From Pseudomonadota bacterium (GTDB lineage: Bacteria > Pseudomonadota > Gammaproteobacteria > Pseudomonadales > Oceanobacteraceae), in the NCBI GenBank assembly GCA_023399105.1, contig JAEWQT010000327.1:1-5305 (forward strand): 5,305 bases of DNA, given 5' to 3'. Shown here piece after piece: positions 1 to 5,305 of the stretch (position 1 is the first letter of the stretch; every line of letters begins with the position of its first letter). The translations under genes and the position numbers were made by a program. Under the pieces are notes generated by a model. The model was not told where the DNA came from. It worked only from the letters and a program-made list of their open reading frames with translations, and did no database searches.

Positions 1-1419
1 GGCCAGACCCTGATGAATATGATCAAAGGCACCGAAGGCCTGAGCGATCATTCCCGCCAGAAAATCGAATACTTTGTGCGTCAGTACATTAATGCGCTGT
101 CGCCCACTAACTTCGCGGCCCTGAACCCGGAAGTGATCCGGAAAACGCTGGAAAGCGGTGGCAAAAACCTGCTCGATGGCATGGCTCAGCTGATGAAGGA
201 TATGGATGACAGCGTGAAAGGCGCGCTGAACGTGGCCATGACCGATACCAGTGCCTTCCAGGTCGGCCGTAATCTGGCCACCACGCCCGGCAAGGTGGTG
301 TACCAGAACGACCTGATGCAGCTGATTCAGTACACCCCAACCACGGCCAAAACCTTTAAGCGGCCGCTGCTGGTGATTCCGCCCTTTATTAACAAGTTCT
401 ATATTCTCGATATGCGCGAGAATAACTCGTTCATTAAATGGCTGGTTGATCAGGGCCATACCGTGTTCTGCATTTCCTGGGTGAACCCAGGCCCGTCACT
501 GCGTGATAAGGGCTTTGAGGATTACATGCAGGAAGGCCCGCTGGACGCCATCGCGGCCATTGAAAAAGCCACCGGCGAACAGGAAGTAAACGCCATCGGC
601 TACTGTCTGGGTGGCACGTTGCTGGCGGCTACGCTGGCCTATCTGAAGAAGAAAAAGAAAGAACCGATTAAAGCGGCCACCTTCCTGGCCACCTTAACCG
701 ACTTCTCACAGCCGGGTGAAATTGGTGTGTTCATTAACGAAACCGCCATTTCAGCACTGGAAAAGCAAATGAATCTGCTGGGTTACTACGACGGCCGGCA
801 AATGGCGTTCAGCTTCAACACCCTGCGTGAAAATGACCTGTTCTGGTCGTTCTTTATCAACAACTACCTGAAAGGCGAACGCCCGGCGGCGTTTGATCTG
901 TTGTACTGGAATACCGACAGTACCAACCTGCCAGCGCGTATGCACTCGTTCTACCTGCGCAATATGTACCTGTATAACAAACTGATTGAAAAAGACGGTA
1001 TCGAACTGAACGGTGTAAAACTCGACCTGCGCCAGATCAGTGTGCCGACCTATTTCCTGTCAGCCGCTCAGGATCATATTGCCCTGTGGCAGGCCACCTA
1101 TACCGGCCCGCTGCTGATGGGTGGTAAAAACCGCTTTGTGCTGGGTGGCTCCGGCCATATTGCCGGGGTGGTGAATCCGCCGGCGCAGAACAAATACGGT
1201 TACTGGACCAACGACAATCTGCCGCAGGACCCGAACGAGTGGTACCGCAATGCCACCCAGAACGAAGGTTCCTGGTGGAATGACTGGCAACAGTGGGTGT
1301 TGAAGCAGGGCAACATGGAAGAAGTCGAGGTGCGTCAGCCCGGAACCGGCCTGGAGGTTATCGAAGATGCTCCGGGTCGTTATGTGAAACAACGTATCAT
1401 CGACGTGCTGCACAAATAA
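1..1419 (+). CDS. phaC: Class I poly(3-hydroxyalkanoate) synthase PhaC, N-terminus cut by the window edge
   Basis: This enzyme polymerises (R)-3-hydroxyacyl-CoA into polyhydroxyalkanoate on the surface of cytoplasmic storage granules, releasing CoA. The frame is open from base 1, so the ATG codons at 13 and 19 are internal; 472 codons are visible. Class I synthases are usually about 560-600 residues, so roughly the first 100-120 are missing. Counting from the Met at 13, the lipase-box-like motif GYCLGG places the nucleophile at Cys198. The catalytic Asp is Asp354 (AAQDHIALW) and the general base is His382 (GGSGHIAGVVNPP). The Asp-His spacing of 28 equals that of the Cupriavidus necator enzyme (D480/H508), recalled from memory. 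Other class I landmarks are PPFINKFYILD, NNYLKGERPAAFDLLYWN and the C-terminal APGRYVK. A lysine-rich stretch (LKKKKKEP, about 212-219) sits where homologues vary. The TAA stop is 28 bases from the stop of the convergent regulator. Class I is favoured over class II by these motifs. Family assignment is very secure. Confidence 0.97.
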   Translation, partial: GQTLMNMIKGTEGLSDHSRQKIEYFVRQYINALSPTNFAALNPEVIRKTLESGGKNLLDGMAQLMKDMDDSVKGALNVAMTDTSAFQVGRNLATTPGKVVYQNDLMQLIQYTPTTAKTFKRPLLVIPPFINKFYILDMRENNSFIKWLVDQGHTVFCISWVNPGPSLRDKGFEDYMQEGPLDAIAAIEKATGEQEVNAIGYCLGGTLLAATLAYLKKKKKEPIKAATFLATLTDFSQPGEIGVFINETAISALEKQMNLLGYYDGRQMAFSFNTLRENDLFWSFFINNYLKGERPAAFDLLYWNTDSTNLPARMHSFYLRNMYLYNKLIEKDGIELNGVKLDLRQISVPTYFLSAAQDHIALWQATYTGPLLMGGKNRFVLGGSGHIAGVVNPPAQNKYGYWTNDNLPQDPNEWYRNATQNEGSWWNDWQQWVLKQGNMEEVEVRQPGTGLEVIEDAPGRYVKQRIIDVLHK

Positions 1420-1433
1420 CCCGGCACGAAACC

Positions 1434-1463
1434 GGCCGGAGCCGCTATTAATGCGCTCCGGCC
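1434..1463. terminator. Hairpin between convergent genes, possible bidirectional terminator
   Basis: GGCCGGAG (1434-1441) pairs with CTCCGGCC (1456-1463). After one unpaired C, CGC (1443-1445) pairs with GCG (1453-1455), leaving a 7-base loop TATTAAT. The hairpin starts 15 bases after the phaC stop and contains the last codons and the stop of the AraC-type gene. No real T-run follows on either strand: the + side continues ATCTCCCCC, and the - side has only three T. It is therefore not a textbook intrinsic terminator, but the position and stem strength suit transcript-end formation or 3'-end protection for both genes. Confidence 0.55.
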
Positions 1464-2491
1464 ATCTCCCCCGCATCATTCCGGCAAGTACGGCGATACG
1501 CCGCCGGAGTGTGGCCTGTCCATTGTTTGAATGCCCGCTCAAAACCCCGCCGGTCGGAAAAGCCCAGTTCGATGGCCAGCTGCTGTACGTCCGAGTGGCC
1601 GGCTTCCAGTGCCTGCTTGGCTTTTTCCAGCCGGACATCGCGCAATAAGGATGAGAACTGACAGTTCTCTTCCTGCAGGCGACGGGTAAGTGTGCGGCTG
1701 CTGGTGCTCAGTAATTCCGCTACGGCTTCTTTGGTGATGGGGACAGAGTCTGGCCACTGATACAGAATGTGCATGACTTTACTGCTGAATTCCTGCATCG
1801 AGCCAAAGCGGCTGACCGCGCGTTCGGCCTGACGGCGGAGGCGGCCGAACAGATCGGGGTTGGTGTGCATCAGTGGTTTATCCAGCATACGGCTGGAGAA
1901 ACTGACCCAGTTGTGCGGCTGGCCAAATTGCAGGGGCACGCCGAAAAACTGCTCCAGCCGTTCGCGGTAGGGTGGGGCCGGGAAACGGAAGCCTGCGCCC
2001 TGAATCTGGTACAGGTTGTCACCAAAAGCCTTGCCGGCGGCATGAATACTGCTGGCGATCAGTTCGCTGCGGGCCTGGCAGCCAAAAGCCGTGCCTTCCC
2101 CCACGTAATACACCAGCTTGATACTTTGCTGGCCGACAAACAGATCGGGTGAGCGCGTATCACTGATTAACGAATAATAACGACGCAGCAGCGTTAACGC
2201 CTCGCGGCCGGTGTGGCAGCCACTTAACAGAAAGGTGAGCAGGTAAAAATTTGTCAGCTCCATTTGCTGGCCGGCGGCCAGCCCAATAGCCGGTTCCCCC
2301 AACAATTTGCTGGCTTGTTCCAGCAACCGGTCGAATTGAGCAATGCTCATGCGCTGGCTGCAGAATTGGCCATGGCGGGCGTTGAAACCAGGTTGCACCA
2401 GTTCTTCGATGGAAAGCCCTTTGCTTTCCAGCAGGCGCAACAGCGGCTGGACGGCCGCCGTGGTTAGCGTACTGGCAGAATTCGTACTCAT
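1448..2491 (-). CDS. AraC/XylS-family transcriptional regulator with arabinose-binding-like sensor domain
   Basis: This is a predicted cytoplasmic DNA-binding regulator of 347 residues. That length fits the AraC subgroup with an N-terminal 'arabinose-binding' sensor domain (Arabinose_bd, about residues 20-210) and a C-terminal double helix-turn-helix (about 245-335). The first HTH lies around 253-272 (TKEAVAELLSTSSRTLTRRL). The second is around 301-324 (DVQQLAIELGFSDRRGFERA), followed by the family signature TPAAYRR (328-334). The ATG at 2491-2489 is followed at once by a low-complexity Ser/Thr/Ala leader; the bases before it (ACAGACGCCT) give no clear Shine-Dalgarno, so initiation may be weak or slightly further in. 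The gene converges on phaC with a 28-base gap, and its last codons form part of the shared hairpin. The inducer and targets cannot be read from sequence. Control of phaC is possible only by adjacency; members of this group often regulate a divergent neighbour instead. Confidence 0.93.
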   Translation of the reverse strand: MSTNSASTLTTAAVQPLLRLLESKGLSIEELVQPGFNARHGQFCSQRMSIAQFDRLLEQASKLLGEPAIGLAAGQQMELTNFYLLTFLLSGCHTGREALTLLRRYYSLISDTRSPDLFVGQQSIKLVYYVGEGTAFGCQARSELIASSIHAAGKAFGDNLYQIQGAGFRFPAPPYRERLEQFFGVPLQFGQPHNWVSFSSRMLDKPLMHTNPDLFGRLRRQAERAVSRFGSMQEFSSKVMHILYQWPDSVPITKEAVAELLSTSSRTLTRRLQEENCQFSSLLRDVRLEKAKQALEAGHSDVQQLAIELGFSDRRGFERAFKQWTGHTPAAYRRTCRNDAGEMAGAH

Positions 2492-2527
2492 AGGCGTCTG
2501 TTTTTTGTTGTTATTTTGTATGCGTCT

Positions 2528-2557
2528 AACCTACCACCAGTTGGTAGTCTGTGCCAA
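2528..2557 (-). promoter_or_regulatory. Weak candidate promoter for the AraC-type gene
   Basis: Reading the - strand, TTGGCA (2557-2552) matches five of six bases of the sigma-70 -35 consensus. It is followed 18 bases later by TAGGTT (2533-2528), only a 3/6 match to the -10 box. The regulator's ATG is about 37 bases further on. The dyad at 2531-2547 falls mostly within the spacer, which is where an operator could sit. The poor -10 keeps confidence low; the AT-rich TACAAAAT around 2520-2513 is an alternative -10 region. Confidence 0.22.
2531..2547. promoter_or_regulatory. Perfect inverted repeat CTACCA-N5-TGGTAG, candidate operator
   Basis: CTACCA (2531-2536) and TGGTAG (2542-2547) are exact reverse complements around the 5-base centre CCAGT. 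The dyad lies 40 bases upstream of the AraC-type start codon, in the divergent intergenic region, and overlaps the candidate promoter spacer. No T-run follows, so a terminator is unlikely. AraC-family proteins more often bind direct repeats, so a different dimeric regulator is equally possible. Six-base dyads also arise by chance; this call rests on position. Confidence 0.35.
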
Positions 2558-2626
2558 CCTGAGCCTTAAGGACAGGTGATTTTTCAGGGAGAACGAAAGA
2601 GGGGGTAGCCCAACAGTGGGGCCTGA

Positions 2627-2888
2627 ATGGCGAAACCCAGCAAGGTTATGAGAATTATGACAAGAGATCACCATACCGGATCCGTTCGAGATTATTGAAG
2701 ACGGAGAATGCATCGGTACCCGCAGCCAGTATGGGGTACTGATGATCCACCGGAATGATCAGGACTGCCTGCGCAACAGCAATGAGCTGGCGGTGGCGTT
2801 TTTGAGTTCTATCCCGTTTTTACAGGCTAAGACTGTTAAACATCCGGTACTTTTGCCAGAAGAAAACAGTTGGCATTGTATATGCTGA
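2627..2888 (+). pseudogene. Possible frame-broken small gene of unknown function
   Basis: I do not recognise this protein. From ATG 2627, preceded by GGGG at 2618-2621, a frame runs MAKPSKVMRIMT and ends at TGA 2696-2698. A second frame, shifted by one base, is open from 2661 to TGA 2886-2888 (75 codons) and reads like real protein: EITIPDPFEIIEDGE, then GVLMIHRNDQDC, ending LLPEENSWHCIC. Its codon choice resembles the neighbouring genes. It has no ATG, GTG or TTG near its beginning. Removing one base between about 2660 and 2695 would join the two frames into one 86-residue ORF. Alternatives are a real 48-residue product from the internal ATG at 2742 (weak GGGG five bases upstream), a non-standard start such as ATT 2691, programmed +1 frameshifting, or a chance open frame. 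The supposed lesion is inferred, not observed. Confidence 0.35.
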
Positions 2889-2950
2889 GTGATGAACTAC
2901 TCACCGCTTGTCTTCTGTCTATGCCAGCGGATTACTTCAGGAATAATTAG
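2882..2950 (+). CDS. 22-codon ORF just ahead of the PcfJ-domain gene, possible leader peptide
   Basis: ATG 2882 overlaps the TGA at 2886-2888 of the preceding open frame in the string ATGCTGA. It encodes MLSDELLTACLLSMPADYFR followed by two Asn and TAG at 2948-2950. The TAG lies one codon (CAC) before the ATG of the 386-codon gene and in the same frame. This suits termination-reinitiation coupling, a leader peptide, or the former N-terminus of the downstream protein now cut off by an amber codon. No strong ribosome binding site precedes it. At this length it may be chance; only its tight placement argues for it. Confidence 0.25.
   Translation: MLSDELLTACLLSMPADYFRNN
2939..2942 (+). promoter_or_regulatory. 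Ribosome binding site for the PcfJ-domain gene
   Basis: AGGA (within TTCAGGAATAA) lies 11 bases before ATG 2954. The in-frame TAG at 2948-2950 excludes any longer in-frame start, so this site and the ATG at 2954 fix the gene's beginning. It lies inside the last codons of the micro-ORF. Confidence 0.55.
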
Positions 2951-2953
2951 CAC

Positions 2954-4114
2954 ATGCATACCACTCTTAACGCCACCACACATGATTTTTCTGAATCATT
3001 GGGTTACCCGCTGTGGCTGCAGGTCAACCACTGGCAGCATGAGGTGCCATTAGAGTGGTGTACCTTTAATGAAAACGAAGTGATCGAACGGGGGGATTTT
3101 TTATATTCCCCCGGCATTCCGCTGCATCTGATTCTGACCGACAGCGTAAGTCAGAGCATTCCTCCGGCGGTGCTGGCTATGTCGGAATCGTTGCCGGCGC
3201 TGCAGTATCAGTTACTGCAGGCTATGCAGGTATCGGAAGGCGCGCTGGAACTGGCGTTTTCTGCGCCGTTATTGTTTTTGTTGCTGGTGTATCAGGCCGA
3301 TCAGCTGGCGCTGAGCCGGGATGAGTTTGTCGCGCTGGTATTGCAGAAACGCACAGAAATATTGCGTTTTTGTGGTTTGCCTGCCACGTCGTCCCTGAAG
3401 CGGTTGGTGGCGCGGATCGAAGTGCGCAGCATGATGATGGATGAATTTCTGTACATTCGACAGGCGCTGCAGAACAGTGATTTTACCGATCCACTGCGCC
3501 ATATTCCCCGCCTGAATACTCATCAGTTAATGGCGTTGCGGTATTACACCGGCCCGTTCTGGCCTGGCTTTATGACCATTCTGGAGCCGGTGATGGAGCT
3601 CTGGCAGCAGCGCCAGATCCGCCAGATCGCAGAAGACACCGCACAGATGGGTGCCACGCTGGCCCACTTGCAGGGGATTGATACCTTTGGGGCTTTGCAA
3701 ACGCTGCATGACCGGTTAATTGAACGACGTAACCTTCTGTACCGCGCCAATGGTGGCGAGCGCCGGCGTTTATTACTGGAACAATATGCGCTCGATTATG
3801 GCGAATATCCGCCGCCGCCTTTGCCCGGTAACGAGGTGGTGGTGCCGTTGCAGAGTTGGGAGGAGCTGGTGAAAGAGGGCGAGGACATGCGCCACTGCGT
3901 TTCCGGTTATGGTCGGGAGGTGGGGCTGCAGCAGCAGTTTATTTATCAGGTACTTAGCCCGCAGCGGCTGACCATGGCGTTACAACGGGTTGGCAACAGC
4001 TGGCAGGTGGCACAGGTACGGGGCGTGTGTAATTGTCGGGCTACCGATGAGGCGATGGACGTGATTAAACAATGGTTTGTCAGCGTGACCAATCAGGTTG
4101 GCCGGCATGGTTAA
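2954..4114 (+). CDS. PcfJ-domain protein with a large uncharacterised N-terminal region
   Basis: A 386-residue protein, probably cytoplasmic: no signal peptide is seen, and the hydrophobic stretch at 102-113 (FSAPLLFLLLVY) is short for a membrane span. The C-terminal part, about 295-376, matches the PcfJ-like pattern: ELVKEGEDMRHCVSGYG with the hallmark His314-Cys315 and Tyr319, then a beta-rich FIYQVL and LTMAL, then WQVAQVRGVCNCRAT and a closing IKQW. PcfJ was named from the conjugative plasmid pCF10; to my knowledge its biochemical role is unknown. The proline-rich YPPPPLPG (285-292) joins this domain to a helical N-terminal part (1-280), rich in Leu and Gln, that I cannot assign. The start is certain because an in-frame TAG sits one codon upstream. 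The condensin-like gene starts 86 bases downstream on the same strand with no clear terminator between, so co-transcription is plausible. The domain call is made from motif memory, not a search. Confidence 0.85.
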   Translation: MHTTLNATTHDFSESLGYPLWLQVNHWQHEVPLEWCTFNENEVIERGDFLYSPGIPLHLILTDSVSQSIPPAVLAMSESLPALQYQLLQAMQVSEGALELAFSAPLLFLLLVYQADQLALSRDEFVALVLQKRTEILRFCGLPATSSLKRLVARIEVRSMMMDEFLYIRQALQNSDFTDPLRHIPRLNTHQLMALRYYTGPFWPGFMTILEPVMELWQQRQIRQIAEDTAQMGATLAHLQGIDTFGALQTLHDRLIERRNLLYRANGGERRRLLLEQYALDYGEYPPPPLPGNEVVVPLQSWEELVKEGEDMRHCVSGYGREVGLQQQFIYQVLSPQRLTMALQRVGNSWQVAQVRGVCNCRATDEAMDVIKQWFVSVTNQVGRHG

Positions 4115-4150
4115 TGTATTAATAAGCGATGGCTGTGGCACACTCAATCT

Positions 4151-4167
4151 GTTCAGCATCCGTGAAC
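4151..4167. repeat. Small dyad GTTCA-N7-TGAAC in the gap before the condensin-like gene
   Basis: GTTCA (4151-4155) and TGAAC (4163-4167) are perfect complements around a 7-base centre. The dyad lies 33 bases before the ATG at 4201. It could be an operator half-site pair or a weak RNA hairpin. No T-run follows, and it does not fit the LexA pattern CTGT-N8-ACAG. A 5-bp arm is weak evidence by itself. Confidence 0.2.
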
Positions 4168-4185
4168 CTATGGCTATAAATCAGC

Positions 4186-4191
4186 AAGGGA
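4186..4191 (+). promoter_or_regulatory. Ribosome binding site AAGGGA for the condensin-like gene
   Basis: AAGGGA lies nine bases before ATG 4201. An ATG at 4196 is only four bases from this site and opens another frame that ends early, so the site selects 4201 as the start. Confidence 0.6.
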
Positions 4192-4200
4192 CTAAATGAA

Positions 4201-5305
4201 ATGGCTTCACCTAAAAGCCTGGTGCGTCAATTGCATCAGTACTGGGACATTATCGAATATTTGTGCCGGTTATCGCGCGAAGTACCTGTTTTCGAGCCGG
4301 CACATATTATCCGCGTGATTGAACGCCTGGGGACGCCTGAGCGCGAGGCGCAGCCCGCCGATACTCTGCGGATTCTGTATGCCAACGATCTGCTGCAAAC
4401 ACTGGGGCGTTCTGATGATCTGCAGCTGAATCCGTTGGTGGTGGATTTTGTCCGTGGTTTAACCCGCGAACATGAGCTGGGATTATCGGCGGTACTGAAA
4501 GCCCGGATTGAGGCCATTCGTGATGCTACCCGCCGGGTCGAAGAAGGCATTACCAAAGAAGAAATGGACAGCCTGCGAGAGGGTACGGTGCAGCTGGCGG
4601 AGTTGTTGCGGCAGATTTCCCGCCAGCTGGATCAGGATCGGCACGCCATTATGGAACTGGCCGAAAAAGCCAAGGCCAGCGATGCATCCATACCCATTGC
4701 CCGGCGCTATCGGGCGGTGCTGGATGCCTACGATCAATACGTTGAACCCATGAATGAAATGATGGATAGCGGCCTGGGGGGGACGTTTTATCCACATTTA
4801 GAACGCGCGGTACAGGTGCTGGATCGTGCTGAAGACTATTTGTCGGTGCGCGGTGCGCTGTATACCCAGCGGTTACAGCTACGTCATGTGTCGCAACAAG
4901 CCAAAGAATTAAGACGTTTGGGCCGGTTAGTGGCGCAGCAGTGCGCCGATACGTTGCTGCCCTTACGTGACGAAGTGCGCCAGCACAATACGCTGTCTAC
5001 CGCCGTCAGTGAGTTGCTGGGACAAATCCGCAAACAAGGCTTAAGGCGAGTATACGCCAGAACGTCATCGGCTTGCCCGCTGCCAGGGTGGCAGCGTACC
5101 CGCAGAGGGCGGTTGCAGCTGGGCGATGAAATTTTGGAATTAATGGCACAGGCGCGCCATTACCAGCCAGAAGTCCAGCCATTTCCCGACGACATTAAAG
5201 GCGATGCCCCTGCACTGTCGTTATACATGCTGGATGAACAGCAACTAAAAGCAGATTTATTGGCTGCGTTACCGGTTGAAAATCTGATGCAGTGGCTGCA
5301 ATCCC
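4201..5305 (+). CDS. MksF/JetA-like kleisin subunit of an SMC condensin complex, C-terminus beyond the window
   Basis: 368 codons are visible and the frame is open to the right edge; the start is ATG 4201 behind AAGGGA. The product is probably cytoplasmic, almost wholly helical and charged. Residues 1-90 look like a winged-helix module (YWDIIEYLCRLSREVPVFEP, later LNPLVVDFVRGL). About 91-170 is a long helix rich in Arg, Glu and Gln (LSAVLKARIEAIRDATRRVE, LRQISRQLDQDRHAIMELAE). About 170-285 carries IARRYRAVLDAYDQYVEPMN, GTFYPHLERAVQVLDRAEDY and CADTLLPLRDEVRQHNTLST, with RKQGL at 277-281. This arrangement, a winged helix followed by a helical middle domain, resembles MukF-type kleisins, most closely MksF of MksBEF condensins or JetA of Wadjet systems, which bridge the SMC heads and bind the KITE subunit. 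The call rests on recalled family pattern. MksF (chromosome organisation) and JetA (plasmid defence) cannot be told apart without the downstream genes. A different coiled-coil protein remains possible. Confidence 0.65.
   Translation, partial: MASPKSLVRQLHQYWDIIEYLCRLSREVPVFEPAHIIRVIERLGTPEREAQPADTLRILYANDLLQTLGRSDDLQLNPLVVDFVRGLTREHELGLSAVLKARIEAIRDATRRVEEGITKEEMDSLREGTVQLAELLRQISRQLDQDRHAIMELAEKAKASDASIPIARRYRAVLDAYDQYVEPMNEMMDSGLGGTFYPHLERAVQVLDRAEDYLSVRGALYTQRLQLRHVSQQAKELRRLGRLVAQQCADTLLPLRDEVRQHNTLSTAVSELLGQIRKQGLRRVYARTSSACPLPGWQRTRRGRLQLGDEILELMAQARHYQPEVQPFPDDIKGDAPALSLYMLDEQQLKADLLAALPVENLMQWLQS

Larger units (their letters stand above)
2492..2953. other. 462-base divergent intergenic region
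   Basis: No complete conventional gene is seen between the AraC-type regulator and the PcfJ-domain gene. The part next to the regulator (2500-2520) is T-rich on the + strand and is likely its promoter and leader. GCGTCT occurs twice (2494-2499 and 2522-2527), and a perfect 6-bp dyad lies at 2531-2547. From 2558 to 2626 I see nothing recognisable beyond G-rich patches; no known riboswitch core was identified. From 2627 the + strand has coding character in broken frames, then a micro-ORF up to 2950. These are listed separately. Confidence 0.8.

Noticed and set aside
646..665. A-rich lysine codon run in phaC that could be a slippery frameshift site.
   Set aside because: The run has only five consecutive A, no full A AAA AAG heptamer and no evident downstream structure, and the long frame continues intact through the catalytic Asp and His.
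1060..1638. A 192-codon - strand open frame spanning the 3' ends of phaC and the regulator.
   Set aside because: It crosses two convincing genes and reads antisense through the catalytic Asp/His region of phaC; its sequence resembles no protein family I know.
1769..2152. A 127-codon + strand open frame.
   Set aside because: It lies entirely antisense to the well-supported AraC-type regulator, has no family features, and is a shadow of that gene's codon bias.
2608..2841. GCCCAAC (2608) and GTTAAAC (2835) resembling the two core sites of an integron attC.
   Set aside because: They are 234 bases apart end to end, longer than usual attC sites, and the two cores are not mutually complementary.
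3017..3931. Five CTGCAG hexamers inside the PcfJ-domain gene (3017, 3200, 3215, 3467, 3926).
   Set aside because: All five are in frame and encode Leu-Gln with the preferred codons CTG CAG, so protein composition and codon bias explain them; they are not spaced repeats.
4152..4180. TTCAGC and TATAAA, 17 bases apart, as a promoter for the condensin-like gene.
   Set aside because: The -35 match is only three of six, and the predicted transcript would start at about 4187, inside the ribosome binding site.
4556..4870. Other open frames inside the condensin-like gene, on both strands between about 4236 and 4797.
   Set aside because: They overlap the continuous helical protein from 4201 to the window edge, whose composition and recognised motifs make it the real coding frame.

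Overview
The window looks like the chromosome of a PHA-accumulating gammaproteobacterium. The support is a class I polyhydroxyalkanoate synthase, a proteobacterial AraC-type regulator with an arabinose-binding-like sensor domain, moderately high GC by eye, and CTG/CAG-rich codon use. A marine Oceanospirillales-like host is a guess; nothing here fixes the genus.

Layout. (1) Positions 1-1419, + strand: the C-terminal four fifths of a PhaC polyester synthase, cut by the left edge, with its Cys-Asp-His catalytic residues intact. (2) Positions 1434-1463: a strong GC hairpin between two convergent genes; the stop codon of the second gene lies in its loop region. (3) Positions 1448-2491, - strand: a complete AraC/XylS-family regulator. 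A perfect 6-bp dyad lies in its upstream region. (4) Positions 2492-2953: a 462-base divergent intergenic stretch with no complete conventional gene. It holds a plausible frame-broken small gene (2627-2888) and then a 22-codon ORF that runs up to the next gene. (5) Positions 2954-4114, + strand: a complete 386-residue protein with a C-terminal PcfJ-like domain and a large unassigned N-terminal region. (6) Positions 4201-5305, + strand: the start of a helical protein resembling the kleisin subunit of MksBEF condensins or of Wadjet defence systems (MksF/JetA). It runs off the right edge.

How the parts relate. The left half is a storage-polymer gene facing a convergent regulator; nothing in the sequence shows that one controls the other. 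The right half reads in one direction: the broken small ORF, the micro-ORF, the PcfJ-domain gene and the condensin-like gene follow each other on the + strand with short gaps. If the last gene is JetA, this could be the left border of a Wadjet-type anti-plasmid locus with a PcfJ-domain gene as a possible accessory. If it is MksF, it would be a chromosome-organising condensin. The window ends before the genes that would decide this (MksE/JetB, the SMC ATPase MksB/JetC, and JetD). I saw no tRNA, rRNA, CRISPR array, insertion sequence or integron site.
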